From Coturnix japonica (Eukaryota; Chordata; Aves; Galliformes; Phasianidae): DNA of 64,000 nt. The notes under the pieces were generated by a model. It worked only from the letters and a program-made list of their open reading frames with translations, did no database searches and had not been told where the DNA came from. The stretch covers positions 69,302,186 through 69,366,185 of the forward strand of contig NC_029516.1 of the NCBI RefSeq assembly GCF_001577835.2, read 5' to 3'. A program made the translations under genes and the position numbers. Shown here piece after piece: positions 23,201 to 52,950 of the stretch (position 1 is the stretch's first letter; every line of letters starts with the position of its first letter).

Positions 23201-24930
23201 ACCTCCTTGTTGCTTACGAAGCGGCATTAGTAATACCCGCTGTCTGAGCCCTCCTCAGGTTTTCTGCAGTCTTCCCCCAGCCCTAGGTCAGAGCTCGGGT
23301 GATGGTGCCTTACCCTTATCCCAATAGCAGCGGGAGGAGGAGGAACGTGCACTGCTCAGTGCTTGAATACGCTAGAGCAGCCAGGCCCAGCTGGCAGCCC
23401 CAGAGGCACCGATGGTGTGACTGCTTCTTGTGTCCCTTTATCTGCTTCTTTTAATGCTCCTTCTCACAGGACTGATCTCTGCTGCCAGCCCCCAGCTGCC
23501 TGCGTGTGCAGGGCTCCTCTTACAGCCGGAGCCAATGTGAGAATAGGCACTTATTCCCAGATAGGCTGATGTTTCTCTTACACCCAAGGATTCTAAGGGA
23601 GTACCACTGCATTTTCTGACCCAGCGCAAAAGTCAGTGCAAATTTCTGTTGCTTACCCAAGTGCTGATGGGTGACTGTGTCTGTAGTTGCTAACAGCATG
23701 ATAAAAAGAGATCAGTGCTCTGCTGTAATCCATCATAGGCAAATCGAGGTGGATTCCCCTGGTGGATAATCACATACTGAAGTCATGTGTCCTGCCTTGC
23801 TTTAACTTTCACTACCCATTTGAGATGCTCCCGTTCTCCCAGCTCACAGAGCCTTTAACCAGCTAATGCATCCTCCTGCGCTGGCACTTTGTAGATGAAA
23901 TCCATCACGCAGTTATTCGGATCGGCTCCATGGCTTTCCTAAAGGATGGGCACCAATCATACCAGCAAAGCCAGCAGCCCAGAGATAGCTGCTCAGATCT
24001 GGGTGCAAATGGGGAGGCATTGAAATAGTTCTGGATTCAGCCCCTACCAGGGCATGCATCTGTGAAGTTATATACAATGAGATCTAGTGCTCTGGGACCT
24101 ACAGTTTGTACCTGTATTTCTGAAACACGCAGTGCAGTATTTCAGTCCCTTCCTCTGGATGGAGCCTGCCCCTCCCCAGCTCTGCAGCACACATCACCGC
24201 CAGCAGCAGCAGCAGCCTATTTTGCTCTTAATTCTCTCCTGTTTCCATTACTTCTTCAGTGTTGTTCCCAGCCTCCTCCCCAGAAGTCTGTTGTCCTTGT
24301 TTTGCCACAGGAAGCTGCAGAGCAGCGCTGCATTTCTGCTTAATTTAAGATCTTACAAGAGGTATGACTCTGCTCCTGTCACACTGGTGGTCACACGCCA
24401 GCTCACCTCTTCCATTTTCCAGGCTTGTTTTGCAGCTTCTGGCCTCGATTATAGCCTAAATAACTTCACAGCATGTGTCAGCCGTGTCACAGAATGGTTT
24501 ACTCTTTTACTTTGTATTTCTTCTTTCCTCTTCAAGCTGTTAAATGCCACCTGGTATGATTTGCACGCAGCGCAGTGGAATAGATACTGAGACACATTGC
24601 ACCAGTTTCTCCCGCTCAGCTTTTATTTTATGACAGCGTGTTTATTCTTCAGCTCTGTTTCCAACCCTCAGTTCAGTTTCTGAGTTCTGTGGCAGGGGGG
24701 TTGGAACTTGATGAAGACAGCAGCTATTCCCATCTTTCAGAGGAACCTGACATGACTTGGAGATTCTCTGTTATGCTGGGATCCAAACCAAGCACTTTCT
24801 ACCCCTGCCACTGGGGTTATCAAGACAGAGGGCCTGTTAAGCCAGGATGCTACATGCAGGTGTAGGGACCACAGCACACAGCAACACATCAGAACAGGTT
24901 AGCAGCACTGCCAGGACAGGCAGTGCCCTT
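23200..24930. other. Intergenic DNA upstream of IFFO1
   Basis: No gene, RNA or repeat family was recognised here. The GC content falls to the background level after about 23250. Small frames (up to 167 codons) have no recognisable domains. Confidence 0.35.
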
Positions 24931-24932
24931 CA

Positions 24933-25076
24933 TAGGATCACAAACTGGCTTGGATTGGAAGGAACCTTAAGCCCATCTAGTTCCAGCCCATGAGTAGGTC
25001 TGCCACCCTCAGATCAAGCAGCCTAGGGCCCCGTCCAGCTGGGACTTGAACACCTCCAGGGATGGGACACAGTTCT
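24933..25076 (-). mobile_element. CR1 LINE fragment, 3' end, inverted
   Basis: On the minus strand this reads as the 3' end of a CR1: the part coding for the last residues of ORF2, then the conserved tail (on the + strand ATAGGATCACAAACTGGCTT followed by TGGAAGGAACCTTAAGCCCA). It is diverged from the usual CR1 tail, so it is old. Similarity stops near 25076; a second CR1 part of the same orientation resumes at about 25885. Confidence 0.8.
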
Positions 25077-25880
25077 ACAATCCTTTTTTCTTTTGTTGTT
25101 CCCTTAATAGGGGACACTTGAAATGCAGAACTGAAGAAGCGTTATTTCATACGAGGAGGCAATTTTCTCTGCTTTTCGATTTAATAATTCTTTTCATATC
25201 AGTGCCTAGCATTGATTGAAAATTAATCAATGAAAGACACTGGGAAAGTCCAGGGTCCCATATGTCAGACAACCCAGAGACTTCACCACATGAACTTGGA
25301 GTGAGACACTCAGTGAGGTGCATTCACAGGCTTCATGATTTGCTGTGAAGCACAGGAAAAAGTAGTTTCCATCTGCAAGGGTGTCTGGCTAGCAGCTAGT
25401 CAACAGAAAATGTAAAACACCCCCATCCTAGAAGAAGCAGAGATGTAATAAATTAAAAGCAGAGGTTAGCAGAGGCTATAACAAAGACCAGAACCCCCGA
25501 GACGCTGACAGACTGAACCACACAAATGCATCCTTGAAAAGGTTCAGCCAGAAGCTTCATAACTGATAAGAAAACTGAGATGATGATGAGGTTTCAGAAG
25601 AACATTTATTATGGGGTGTTTGAGAACTGTTGAGTCTTGTAAAAATTATTACATGATTATGTAATTACTCCAGGAGTATGAGAGCAAAACTTGCTATGGG
25701 ATTTTGATGGGAAGGATCAGAGGAATCAAATGTGGAGAAAAGGATGTATCAAGATAAGCCAGGAAGAAATGAACTTGAGAAAATGGAGAGGTGGAGTAAA
25801 TAGCAGAGACTAGTCTCAAGGAAACTCTGTGTTTATTGGACTTGTCCAGCTAAGTGCTGCACCCACCAGCTGGGCTATCT
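25077..25880. other. Unassigned 800-base segment between two CR1 parts
   Basis: This AT-richer segment separates CR1 pieces that lie in the same order and orientation as in an intact CR1. It could be a later insertion or a joint between two copies. It carries a perfect 7-base inverted repeat (ATTGATT / AATCAAT) around 25211-25231. I cannot name the family and saw no clear end repeats. Confidence 0.4.
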
Positions 25881-25884
25881 CCCT

Positions 25885-26695
25885 CAGTCTTTCTTTATAG
25901 GAGGGGTGCTGCAGGCCTTTGATCATCTTTGTGGCCTCCTCTGGACCCGCTCCAACAGCTCCATGTTTTTCTTGTACTGGAGTCCCCAGGCTTGGACACA
26001 GTACTCCAGATAGGGCCTCACAGGGGCAGGGCAGATGGGGACAACCACCTCCCTGTCCTTTCTAGACACCCCTCTTTTGACATAGCCCAGGATGCAATTG
26101 GCCCTCTAGGCTGCACATACACACTGTTGGCTCGCATCGAGCTTTTCCTTTGCTAGAACCACCAAGTCCTTCTCCACAGGGCTGTTCTCAATGAGTTCTT
26201 CTCCCAGTCTGTATACATATCTGGGATTGCCTTGAGTGCTACACCTTGCACTTGGCCTTGTTAAACCTCACTAGGTTATGAGTGCTCACTTTTTGAGCAG
26301 TTGATTGTGTCAACTGCATCACTCAGCTTGGTGTCTTCAGCACACTCACTGAGGGTACACTCAATCCCACTGTCTGTCATTGACAAAGATGCTGAAGACA
26401 ACCAGTCCCAAGACAGACCCCTGAGGAACACCACTCATCATTGACCTCCACTTGGACATAGAGCCATTGACCACAACCTCCTAGCAGTGACATTCTAAAC
26501 AATTCATTATCCACTGGTTACTCCACCCTTCAAATCCGTATCTTCAACTTAGAGATAAGGATGTGGTGTGAGACCATGTCAGTGGCGTTGCAGAAGTCCA
26601 GGTAAATGTAATCACTTGATTTCCTTTGTCCTCCAATGCCACCACTCCATTGCAGAAGGCCACCATTCCTAACTGCTCTTTGCCAGGCCCATATT
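25885..26695 (-). mobile_element. CR1 LINE fragment, ORF2 C-terminal part, inverted
   Basis: The + strand shows the familiar reverse-oriented CR1 words, such as CTCCTCTGGACCCGCTCCAA, TTGCACTTGGCCTTGTTAAA and CCCCTGAGGAACACCACTCA. In CR1 these correspond to the reverse-transcriptase C-terminal half of ORF2. The reading frame is decayed with many stops, so it is an old inactive copy. Confidence 0.88.
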
Positions 26696-26924
26696 CCACA
26701 AGATCACAAACTCAACCAGAGTACGGACACAGAAATAGAAATTACTGCTTGCTTTGTCACAAGAAAAAAGTAACGACATCTGAGTGAGCAAAAAGAGTAT
26801 GACTGCACAGCACCAGGACCAGCAGGAATTGCAGTTGCAATCTGGAAGGCCAAGAACCAAGAGATGGATGGAGGCCAATTAACGGAGCATCAGAACTGCT
26901 CAAAGAGTTTATGCAGTCTCCCCT

Positions 26925-27040
26925 TTAGGGATCTTCAAAACACACGTGGATGCATCCCTGCTTGAGCATGGGAGTAAGACCAGGTGAACCCAGAGGTCCA
27001 TGTCAACCTGAGCCATGCTGTGGTCCTGTGACAAGCACAG
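26925..27040 (+). mobile_element. Decayed CR1 3' end, forward
   Basis: The stretch from AGGGATCTTCAAAACACACG through the CCCTGCTTGAGCA and CCCAGAGGTCC words has the layout of a forward CR1 tail, but is badly eroded and lacks the terminal ATTCTRTG repeats. It lies just after the inverted CR1 and before the NOP2 3' UTR. Confidence 0.55.
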
Positions 27041-27223
27041 GGAAGAACAGAGAACAATCACACACTCACAGAAAGTGACAACAGCGGCAAGAATGAACAC
27101 TGAAAATGTCAGGACATCAGAAGAGTGGAAGGGAGTTCAGTTGCAAAGCAGTAGGGGGACATGGCAAAATTCTGCATTCAGTACTCAAGGGAAAAGACAA
27201 GGTTTGAGCAAAAGTATAAAACT

Positions 27224-27229
27224 TTTAAT
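27224..27229 (-). terminator. NOP2: Likely NOP2 polyadenylation signal (ATTAAA)
   Basis: TTTAAT on the + strand is ATTAAA on the gene strand, the commonest variant signal, 189 bases beyond the stop at 27418. No AATAAA lies between. A 3' UTR of about 205-215 bases is implied. Confidence 0.5.
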
Positions 27230-27417
27230 GAGTTGTGTGTCGGTCCTTGATGCAGAGGAAGGAAAGGAGTAAAAGGGGCTATGGCTGTCCTGGGTGCTCA
27301 GTACTGCAGTGATTATATGCAAAGAGCAGGAAGGACACCACAATACACAACACAGCCAGGACAGCCCCAGCCTTTGCTCCTTTAGGAGGGAAACAACACC
27401 TGGAAAAGCAGTTTCTC

Positions 27418-30400
27418 TCACTGTCCTTTCTGTTTCACCCTATGCTTCTTTCTGTTAGGGACTTGAGCATGTGACTTATGGTTAGAAGCCCGGACAGCCT
27501 TCAAGGGCCTCCTCTGACCCTGCAAAGAATGTCTCTTCTTCAAAGTAGGCTGTGGCTTCTTCTGTTCTTCGGCAACTTTTGACCCCTCAAGTTTCTTCTT
27601 TTTTGCCTGAGGCTCCATGACTGTCTCCGGGCCAGTGGGTGGATTTGCTGCCTCCACGGCAGGCTCTTCATCTGAAACAAAACAGAAGAGTGCTGTAGGA
27701 AGAACCCATGTGGTTTCTGCATGGGAAGCAGCCTGTGAGAGTAGGCTTGGGCAGCTCAGCAGAGCTTCTGTCCTAGGTTTACCTTTCTGCGTCTTGGGGA
27801 TGGCATTGGAGAATTTCTTTAGCTTAGCAATGAAGAACCCATCCATATTATGTGTGTGGGGATAGAAACGCCGTGTAGACTTAAGAGAGGGATGGAAACG
27901 ACGGTCCCTGAACCTGGAAGAGGAAGTGGGGTGAAAAATGCTTCTGCTGAAACCCTGGCATCAAGGAACAGAGCCACCTGTGCAGCCTGTGACCTAGCAC
28001 GCACCTGGTGAAGCCTTCCTTGCCAAAGTCCAGTCCTGTGGCCACCAAACGAACATTGCGCTTCTTCAGGGCATAATCCACAACCCACTCGTTCTCTTCC
28101 ACCTACCAGAGATTATATGTTAGGACCCAATACTCACCATCCCTAAAGAGATAACCGCGGCAGAGCACAGACTTACTGTAATGGAGCATGTGCAGTAGAC
28201 AATGTAGCCCCCTGTCTCTGAGGTGGCATTGACTGAATCTATAGCACTGAGAAGCAGCTCCTTCTGCAGGTGAGCGCAGCGCTGGATGTCTTTCTCATCC
28301 TGTTAGTAAAAGACAGGTTAAAGGGTCAGAGACACAGGGAAGTACCCCAGGCCTCTGAAACTGTTGTGAATGGAGAGGTAACAGAACAAGGGACAAGATA
28401 CGGGACTGGATTTTTCTGCAGAACTAACACAGAAAATAGGCAAGAGCACAAAAACCCATTTCCCTTCTACAGAGGTCTATCAAGTATGCAGTTGCCCTGA
28501 AGTCACAGGATGGTAGAATCATCCATCCTCTCATGACTCACATGTGGTCCCCCATCTGGCATCTGTACTCATCACTCACCTTATTGGTTTTGATAGCAGG
28601 ATCCTTAGAAATGACACCTGTTCCGCTACAGGGAGCATCCAGCAAGACACGGTCAAACCCTCCAAGTACCTATAGGCAGACATGAATTTAAAGTTATGCT
28701 CGTGGTTGGGGACCAAGAACAAGACTGACACTAAAAATGGAAACATGACTGGGAAGGCAGGAGATAGCTCATTCTTTCCCGTCTACCTTCCTGTTTTCAC
28801 ACCAAGTAACAAGCACAATTCCCAGTAGCTCTGCTTATCTTTCTATGACAAGTGACTTCACAGAGCATATTTTGCTAAAGGGAGAACACAACGGCTCTGG
28901 GTAAGGATGGTAAGAACTTCAGAGCAGACAGAAACATACCTTGGGGAACTGGCGTCCGTCGCAGTTACTCACTACTGTGTTGGTGACACCCAGCCGATGT
29001 AAATTCCCCACCACACTACGCAGCCGCTCAGCATTTCTGTCATTGGCCACGATCATCCCCGTATTCTTCATAAGTTGAGCTGCCAGGAGGCAAAATACAT
29101 CAGCAAGGGACTAAAAGTCTCCAATGCTTTGACCCAGATAGACACCATTCCCTGAATTCAATCCCATTCCATTTCCCCCTTCTACACAGACCAGCAGAAA
29201 CTGATCAATTCTAAGAGCATCCCCTCTGAGCTTCCCTCCATGGCTACAGGGTGGTACCTATGTAGGTGGTTTTGCCACCCGGGGCGCAGCACATATCCAG
29301 GATGCGCTCATTCTCCTGTGGAGCCAGAGCCATTACAGGGAGGAGACTGGAAGCTCCTTGCAGCATGTAGTGTCCAGCTAGGTATTCAGGGGTGGCACCT
29401 GAACAGGAATGGAAAAACAAACAACAACAAATGAAATAAAGGGAGCAGAGGGAAGATCAGTTAAGCCTTGTAACGGGAAGGGTGATCTCACCAATGGGCA
29501 CGGAGGAGTCATAAATAACAAGTCCAGTTTTTGACCACTTCCCCAAGGGGTCGAGATTCACACCACGGTTGATGAGTGCCTGCAAGACAAGGAGATGGGG
29601 TTGAGTCACAACCTGGTGTGATGGGCAGCACACAAGACTGCCACAGGTTTCTGCTCACCTGTGCCAGGTCCCGTCGCCGTGTCTTGAGCGTGTTGGTGCG
29701 AATAGTCACGGGACGGGGAACCTCATTGGCTTCCAAGAAGTTAATAAGCTAAATAGAAAGCAAAAGGAAGAAGGTAAAAATGAAGTAGGGAGGTTGCCAA
29801 ATTCTGATCAGTCAGCCAAGACACAGAGTGGGCAGGACCTTACCTCAGGGAGCGGGAAGATATCCATAAGCATCTTGAGCAAGAAGTCACTGTAGGAATA
29901 GTAAGCAGCCATATCCCGGCGCAACAGCGCAAGGTACTCTTGTCGTGAGCGTCCTTCCTCCCGCTTCACCCCAAAGTCCTGCAGCACCTCCATGTTGCTC
30001 TTGATGCGCTGGTGAATGACATGCAGGTCTGGTGGCTCAGCAGGTAGAAAGGCCATTAAGGGATCATACACAGTGCATAAAGTCGTACAGTAAATCCTTC
30101 ATACACACAGCCAGTCGTGCACGAGTCCTGAATCACCAAAGCTCAGTATTTACACTTCCAACAGAGCTCGGTAGAAACAGGATTCAAAGGACAGAGCTGG
30201 GCAGAAAAGCTCACAAAGGGGAAAAAACCAAAGAAAATAAAAATACTTAGTTACTTTAAATAAGTAGGGGTAAAAAAGATAAAAGATGACAAGGGCACTT
30301 GTGCTAAAATGATACTCGTGATCAAACTAAAACAAAGCTCTTAATTGTACTCAAGCTCCATACTGCTGCCTATACGTAGCTCACAGATGTTACAGGTGAA

Positions 30401-31875
30401 AAGGATATTCTCTTTCTCCATCTGTTCAGCAGTTGGCAGTTTGAATTCTTCATCTATCTCCAGGTTGAGCTGCAGATCTGCATTTTCTTTTTCCTTCTGT
30501 CCTGTTTTCTGCCTGCTGGTCTCCTCCTCATCCTCCTCATCCTCCCCACTATCATCCTCAGCCAGCTCATCCTCCTCACTATCATCTTCGCTGAGATCTC
30601 CGCTAAACATGATAAAGAAAAGAAGGGACATTTCACACCAAACAGTGTTGCACAGATGCTTCACAATTATTGCCTTACTGGTAGAAGAGAATGAAAAAGA
30701 ACAGAAGCAATTTGGGCTTCTCACCCATCCAGGAAAGGCTCTACTAACTTACAGTGTAGACAAATACTCACTTGTCAGCCTTTTGCTTCCGGGCAGCTTT
30801 CTCAATGGGCAGCAACTAAACAGAGAAGGAGAAGGTTAATGAAACAATGCCATTGGGTGCCCCCCTTGCCTTCTGCCCCCTATAAAATGTTTCTGCTCTG
30901 TTTACAATGGTATTTTACCGGGTCCAGCTCCCAAACCTGAATTTGCTCTGGTGGGGTGAGGAAGGCCCTCCAGCACCTCACACCCCGCTCCCATGGTCAT
31001 GCTGCCCTTCTCTCCCAAGCCTGCTGGGCCCCCGCAGACAGAAAAGCTAAGGATGCCTTGTGGAATCAAAGCCAAATAGTTCTTACTTCTTCCTCCTCAG
31101 AGGATGAAGCACCGTAGTCATCCATCAGCTCCTCGCTGCTCCCATCCTCCTCCTCTTCCTCCATCTCCCAGCTGTCCTCTTCCACCTCTCCATTGCTGGA
31201 TAACTCCACGCTGCTTCTCTTGGAGATGCTCTTCTTGCCTTTGGCCGGGGTCAGCCATTTTGCATTATCGTCCTTGAAGCCAGCCTGGCGCTGAGGGGCC
31301 CGTCCCAGTGTCTTTACAGGACTACCCTCCTCCTCAGTGTCCCCCTGCTCTTTAACTGCGGGGGCACAATAGGTCACAAGGTAACCAGGAGCAGCCGTCC
31401 CACCGCAGGCCCCGCTCCCCGTCTGAGGGCAGGGTGGTGCGGCGCAGCTGAGCACACAGCGCATCGCGGCGCACCGCAGCGCGCTGTGCCCGGCACTCAC
31501 CCGCGGGCCGCCGCCCTCCTCCCGGTGCCGTCCGCCCCGTCACCCCCAGCCGTCTCTTGGCGGCCCTGCAGCGGAGGGAAGCGACCGTGAGACCTCAGAG
31601 CCGCCCCGGTTGGGACCCCCGCACCGGGCCGGGCCGCCCTCGCTCACCTCCTCCGCGCGTGGCTGGACAGCTTCTTGCGGCCGGCCTCCTCCTCTGCAGA
31701 AACACAACGGGCACTCAGACAGGCCCCGAGGCAGCGCCAAGGCCCCGGGCCGCCACGGGCCGCACTTACCGGGCGGCAGGAAGCGGGCCAGCTCCACCTC
31801 GGCCCCCCGCTGCTTGCGGGCCTTGCGCCCGGGGCCGCGCTTCTCCTTCTTAGTCGGGTCCAGCTTCCGCCCCAT
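27418..31875 (-). CDS. NOP2: NOP2, nucleolar 28S rRNA cytosine-C5 methyltransferase (NSUN1/p120), complete
   Basis: Sixteen coding exons: 31875-31770, 31693-31648, 31565-31501, 31355-31087, 30815-30772, 30602-30409, 30043-29844, 29748-29659, 29579-29492, 29398-29258, 29079-28940, 28669-28580, 28299-28177, 28102-28005, 27913-27783 and 27671-27418. The total is 2079 bases, 692 aa. The N-terminus [20 protein letters not shown] is the family start and a basic nucleolar-targeting region. Acidic tracts fill about residues 120-240. The Rossmann methyltransferase core has [10 protein letters not shown] for S-adenosylmethionine, motif [10 protein letters not shown] (Cys about 475) and motif VI YCTCSIT (catalytic Cys about 529). 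The protein makes m5C in large-subunit rRNA and serves 60S assembly in the nucleolus. The C-terminal tail is lysine-rich and shorter than the human one (692 versus over 800 aa). The intron after exon 6 is of the AT-AC type. Confidence 0.97.
30044..30408 (-). other. NOP2: U12-type AT-AC intron of NOP2
   Basis: The gene-strand donor is ATATCCTT directly after AAAGAGA. The intron ends TTTCTAC before CTGCTGAGCC, and a TCCCTTAAT branch site (30055-30063) ends 11-12 bases before the exon. All three are minor-spliceosome signals. No GT donor in the right phase exists nearby, and this join gives MEKETAEPPDLH, matching human MEQDAQAPDLQ. The human P120/NOL1 gene is one of the first known AT-AC intron genes, so this is the same intron kept in birds. 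Confidence 0.93.
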
Positions 31876-31995
31876 GGCTCCGGTACAGCCGGCACCGCCA
31901 ACAACCCACGTGCGGGCCAACCCCTGCCGCGCACGCGCTCGTCCGCCGACCCGCCCCCGGCCCGGTATTGGCTGCGGGGCGGAACGTCACGGGCC
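31876..31995 (-). promoter_or_regulatory. NOP2: NOP2 promoter
   Basis: A GC-rich TATA-less stretch holds a CCAAT box (ATTGG on +, 31967-31971) and a CRE-like element (ACGTCAC on +, 31984-31990), both within 120 bases of the ATG. A CR1 copy begins at about 32000, so the usable promoter is either very short or includes retroposon sequence. Confidence 0.6.
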
Positions 31996-31999
31996 ACGT

Positions 32000-32132
32000 T
32001 GACCAGGTTGGACGGGGCCCTGGGCAACCTCGTCTAGTAAATGTGTATGTTTGGTGGCCCTGCCAGGCAGGGGGGTTGGAACTACATGATCCTTGAGGTC
32101 CCTTCCAACCTGGGTCATTCTGTGATTCTGTG
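32000..32132 (+). mobile_element. Young CR1 3' end between NOP2 and CHD4
   Basis: A 5'-truncated forward CR1 of about 133 bases reads from CCAGGTTGGACGGGGCCCTG to the terminal CATTCTGTGATTCTGTG. It differs at only about two sites from the matching part of the inverted CR1 at 61531-61655, so both belong to one recent subfamily. It sits just upstream of NOP2 and about 100 bases beyond the CHD4 3' end. Confidence 0.93.
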
Positions 32133-32248
32133 GGCCGGCACGAGAGACGGCAGGGCCTCTCACAGCCCAGCCCAAGGCAAAGCAGGAGGATTCAGGCCTA
32201 GAGAGAATCAGTGCTGCACAGAAACCTCAAAGTAAAATACAAGGAAAC

Positions 32249-32254
32249 TTTATT
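32249..32254 (-). terminator. CHD4: CHD4 polyadenylation signal
   Basis: TTTATT on + is AATAAA on the gene strand, about 565 bases beyond the stop at 32816. A second AATAAA lies upstream at 32333-32338. The 3' UTR is therefore about 480-590 bases, and cleavage at the distal site would fall near 32230. Confidence 0.65.
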
Positions 32255-32815
32255 TTTCAGTTCTACCAAGATTTTGCTCTGCTTTTGTCCTTTTGCTTTT
32301 TGTTGTGTTTTTTTGTTGTTTTTTTTTTTCACTTTATTTTCTCCTCTCCGAGCTGCTTAATGAGCGGACAAGTCCCGTCAGTTTCTGTATTAAAAAGGAT
32401 CTCGATGGAGGTAGCTTTGTCTCTGTCCTGGCTTCTGCTTCATCTCGCCTGTGCGGTCACATCGGTAAACAAACCCAAAAAGAAAGTTACAAAACTGAAA
32501 ACGTGGAATTCCAGGCGGAGGCAGCGAGCAACGCAGCCAGGTTCTCCATGTAACAGCCATGGCACCGCGGCCTTCAGTCACTATGTACAGAGTCCATCAT
32601 CCATCCGTCCCCCTCTCTCCTCAGCACACTCCTCGCTCCGGTGGGCTGGCCGTAATGGAAGGAGGTTCTCCCTCCTCCCAGAGACTCGCACGGCAGCTTC
32701 CACGAAGAAACGGCACCCGGTCAGGAATGTCAGGCAGAGGGGCAGAGTGTGAAGGGGTGGGGCGGGGAGGGTCACTTCGGCTTGGCCAAAAGATTGACGG
32801 CACCGGGCTGGAGAC

Positions 32816-51918
<19,103 letters not shown>

Positions 51919-52790
51919 TCACAGAAGTGCTGCCTTCCTGCCGGTGAAGCCAGTACTTCATTGAAAAGAATTAAGAGAAAGTTATAGCAGATGCAAAACG
52001 CGGTTTCCCAAGCAATAGTGCAACCAAAAGGATTCAGGAGAAAAAGCTTAATGATTTCATTACACCGGGAGCCGCCAGATAACATGTACTCTGGCAGCAG
52101 GTATCACATCAGAGTTGTGATGAAGCAGGCTTTAAGACAGCAGACGTTAAACTGAGTCAGCAACTCATTCCTCACAGGGAGCCAAAACAGCTGTCCTATA
52201 GGGAACATCCTCCTGCCTCCCGCAGCCGGTGCCAGACCGGAATGAGCGCCCTAGGTTATTTCTACCTTCGCCTGGGAGAAGGCGGGGAGCGGAGCCGGCC
52301 TTCCCACGGGCTCCTTGAGCCGCCCGGCGTTCCGTCAGGGCGGCGGCCGGCGGTCCCGCAAGGCGGCGGAGCCCTCCCGACCCAACTTGGCGGGCCGCCC
52401 GCCGCGCTGCCCCCGGGACCGACACAAAAGGCCCCACGGCCGCTCCCCCGCCCGGAGCGCAGCGGGGCCGCAGGGCGGGGGACGGCTCGGCGGGGGCGCG
52501 GGGCGGGGCCGGGAAAGTCCGGCCGGCGGGCGGCGGGGGTCCGGCTCTCCGCGGGGCCGGCTCCACACCGGGGCCGCACGGTAAGGCCGGGCACGGCGGG
52601 GCGGCCGCTCGTCGGGGCCGCGCCGGGAGGCGGGGCGGGCAGCGTCCCGCGGCCGCCGCGGTCCCGGGTCGAGCCGCGACCGAAAAGCGGCCGGGGGAAC
52701 AGGCACCGGGGAGAGCCCGCGGGGCGGCGGGCACAACGCGAGGCACGGCGGAGAGGCCGCGCCCGCCCTCGTTCCCTCCCAGATCCTCAC

Positions 52791-52850
52791 CCGGCTCCAG
52801 ACGGCAGCTCCGCTCCGCTACCGCCGCTGCTGAAGGGAAAATGGCTCCGG
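52791..52850 (-). promoter_or_regulatory. CHD4: CHD4 non-coding first exon and promoter with YY1-like site
   Basis: A donor GTGAGGATC follows CTGGAGCCGG (exon end 52791). Upstream on the gene strand the stretch GGAGCCATTTTCCCTTCAG contains a YY1-type core (GCCATTTT, about 52839-52846), a common mark at starts of TATA-less housekeeping genes. DNA from about 52240 to 52870 is a CpG island covering the exon and the start of the 0.9-kb first intron. The cap site is inferred. Confidence 0.55.
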
Positions 52851-52883
52851 CCCCGGCACCGCCTCTTAAAGGGGGGAGAGGGG

Positions 52884-52892
52884 AAAAAAAAA

Positions 52893-52924
<32 letters not shown>

Positions 52925-52925
52925 A
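52884..52925. repeat. Poly(A) tract, 42 bases, at the CHD4 promoter
   Basis: Forty-one A with a single G at 52912, directly upstream of the CHD4 start, between the CpG island and the first CATCCCATAATA array. Long dA:dT tracts resist nucleosomes. There is no retroposon body on either side to explain it as a tail. Confidence 0.9.
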
Positions 52926-52950
52926 GCAGGCTCCACCCCACTCCCGCCTC

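Noticed and set aside
25606-25617. Isolated CACCCCATAATA on the minus strand
   Set aside because: A single variant copy without neighbours is compatible with chance in AT-richer DNA.
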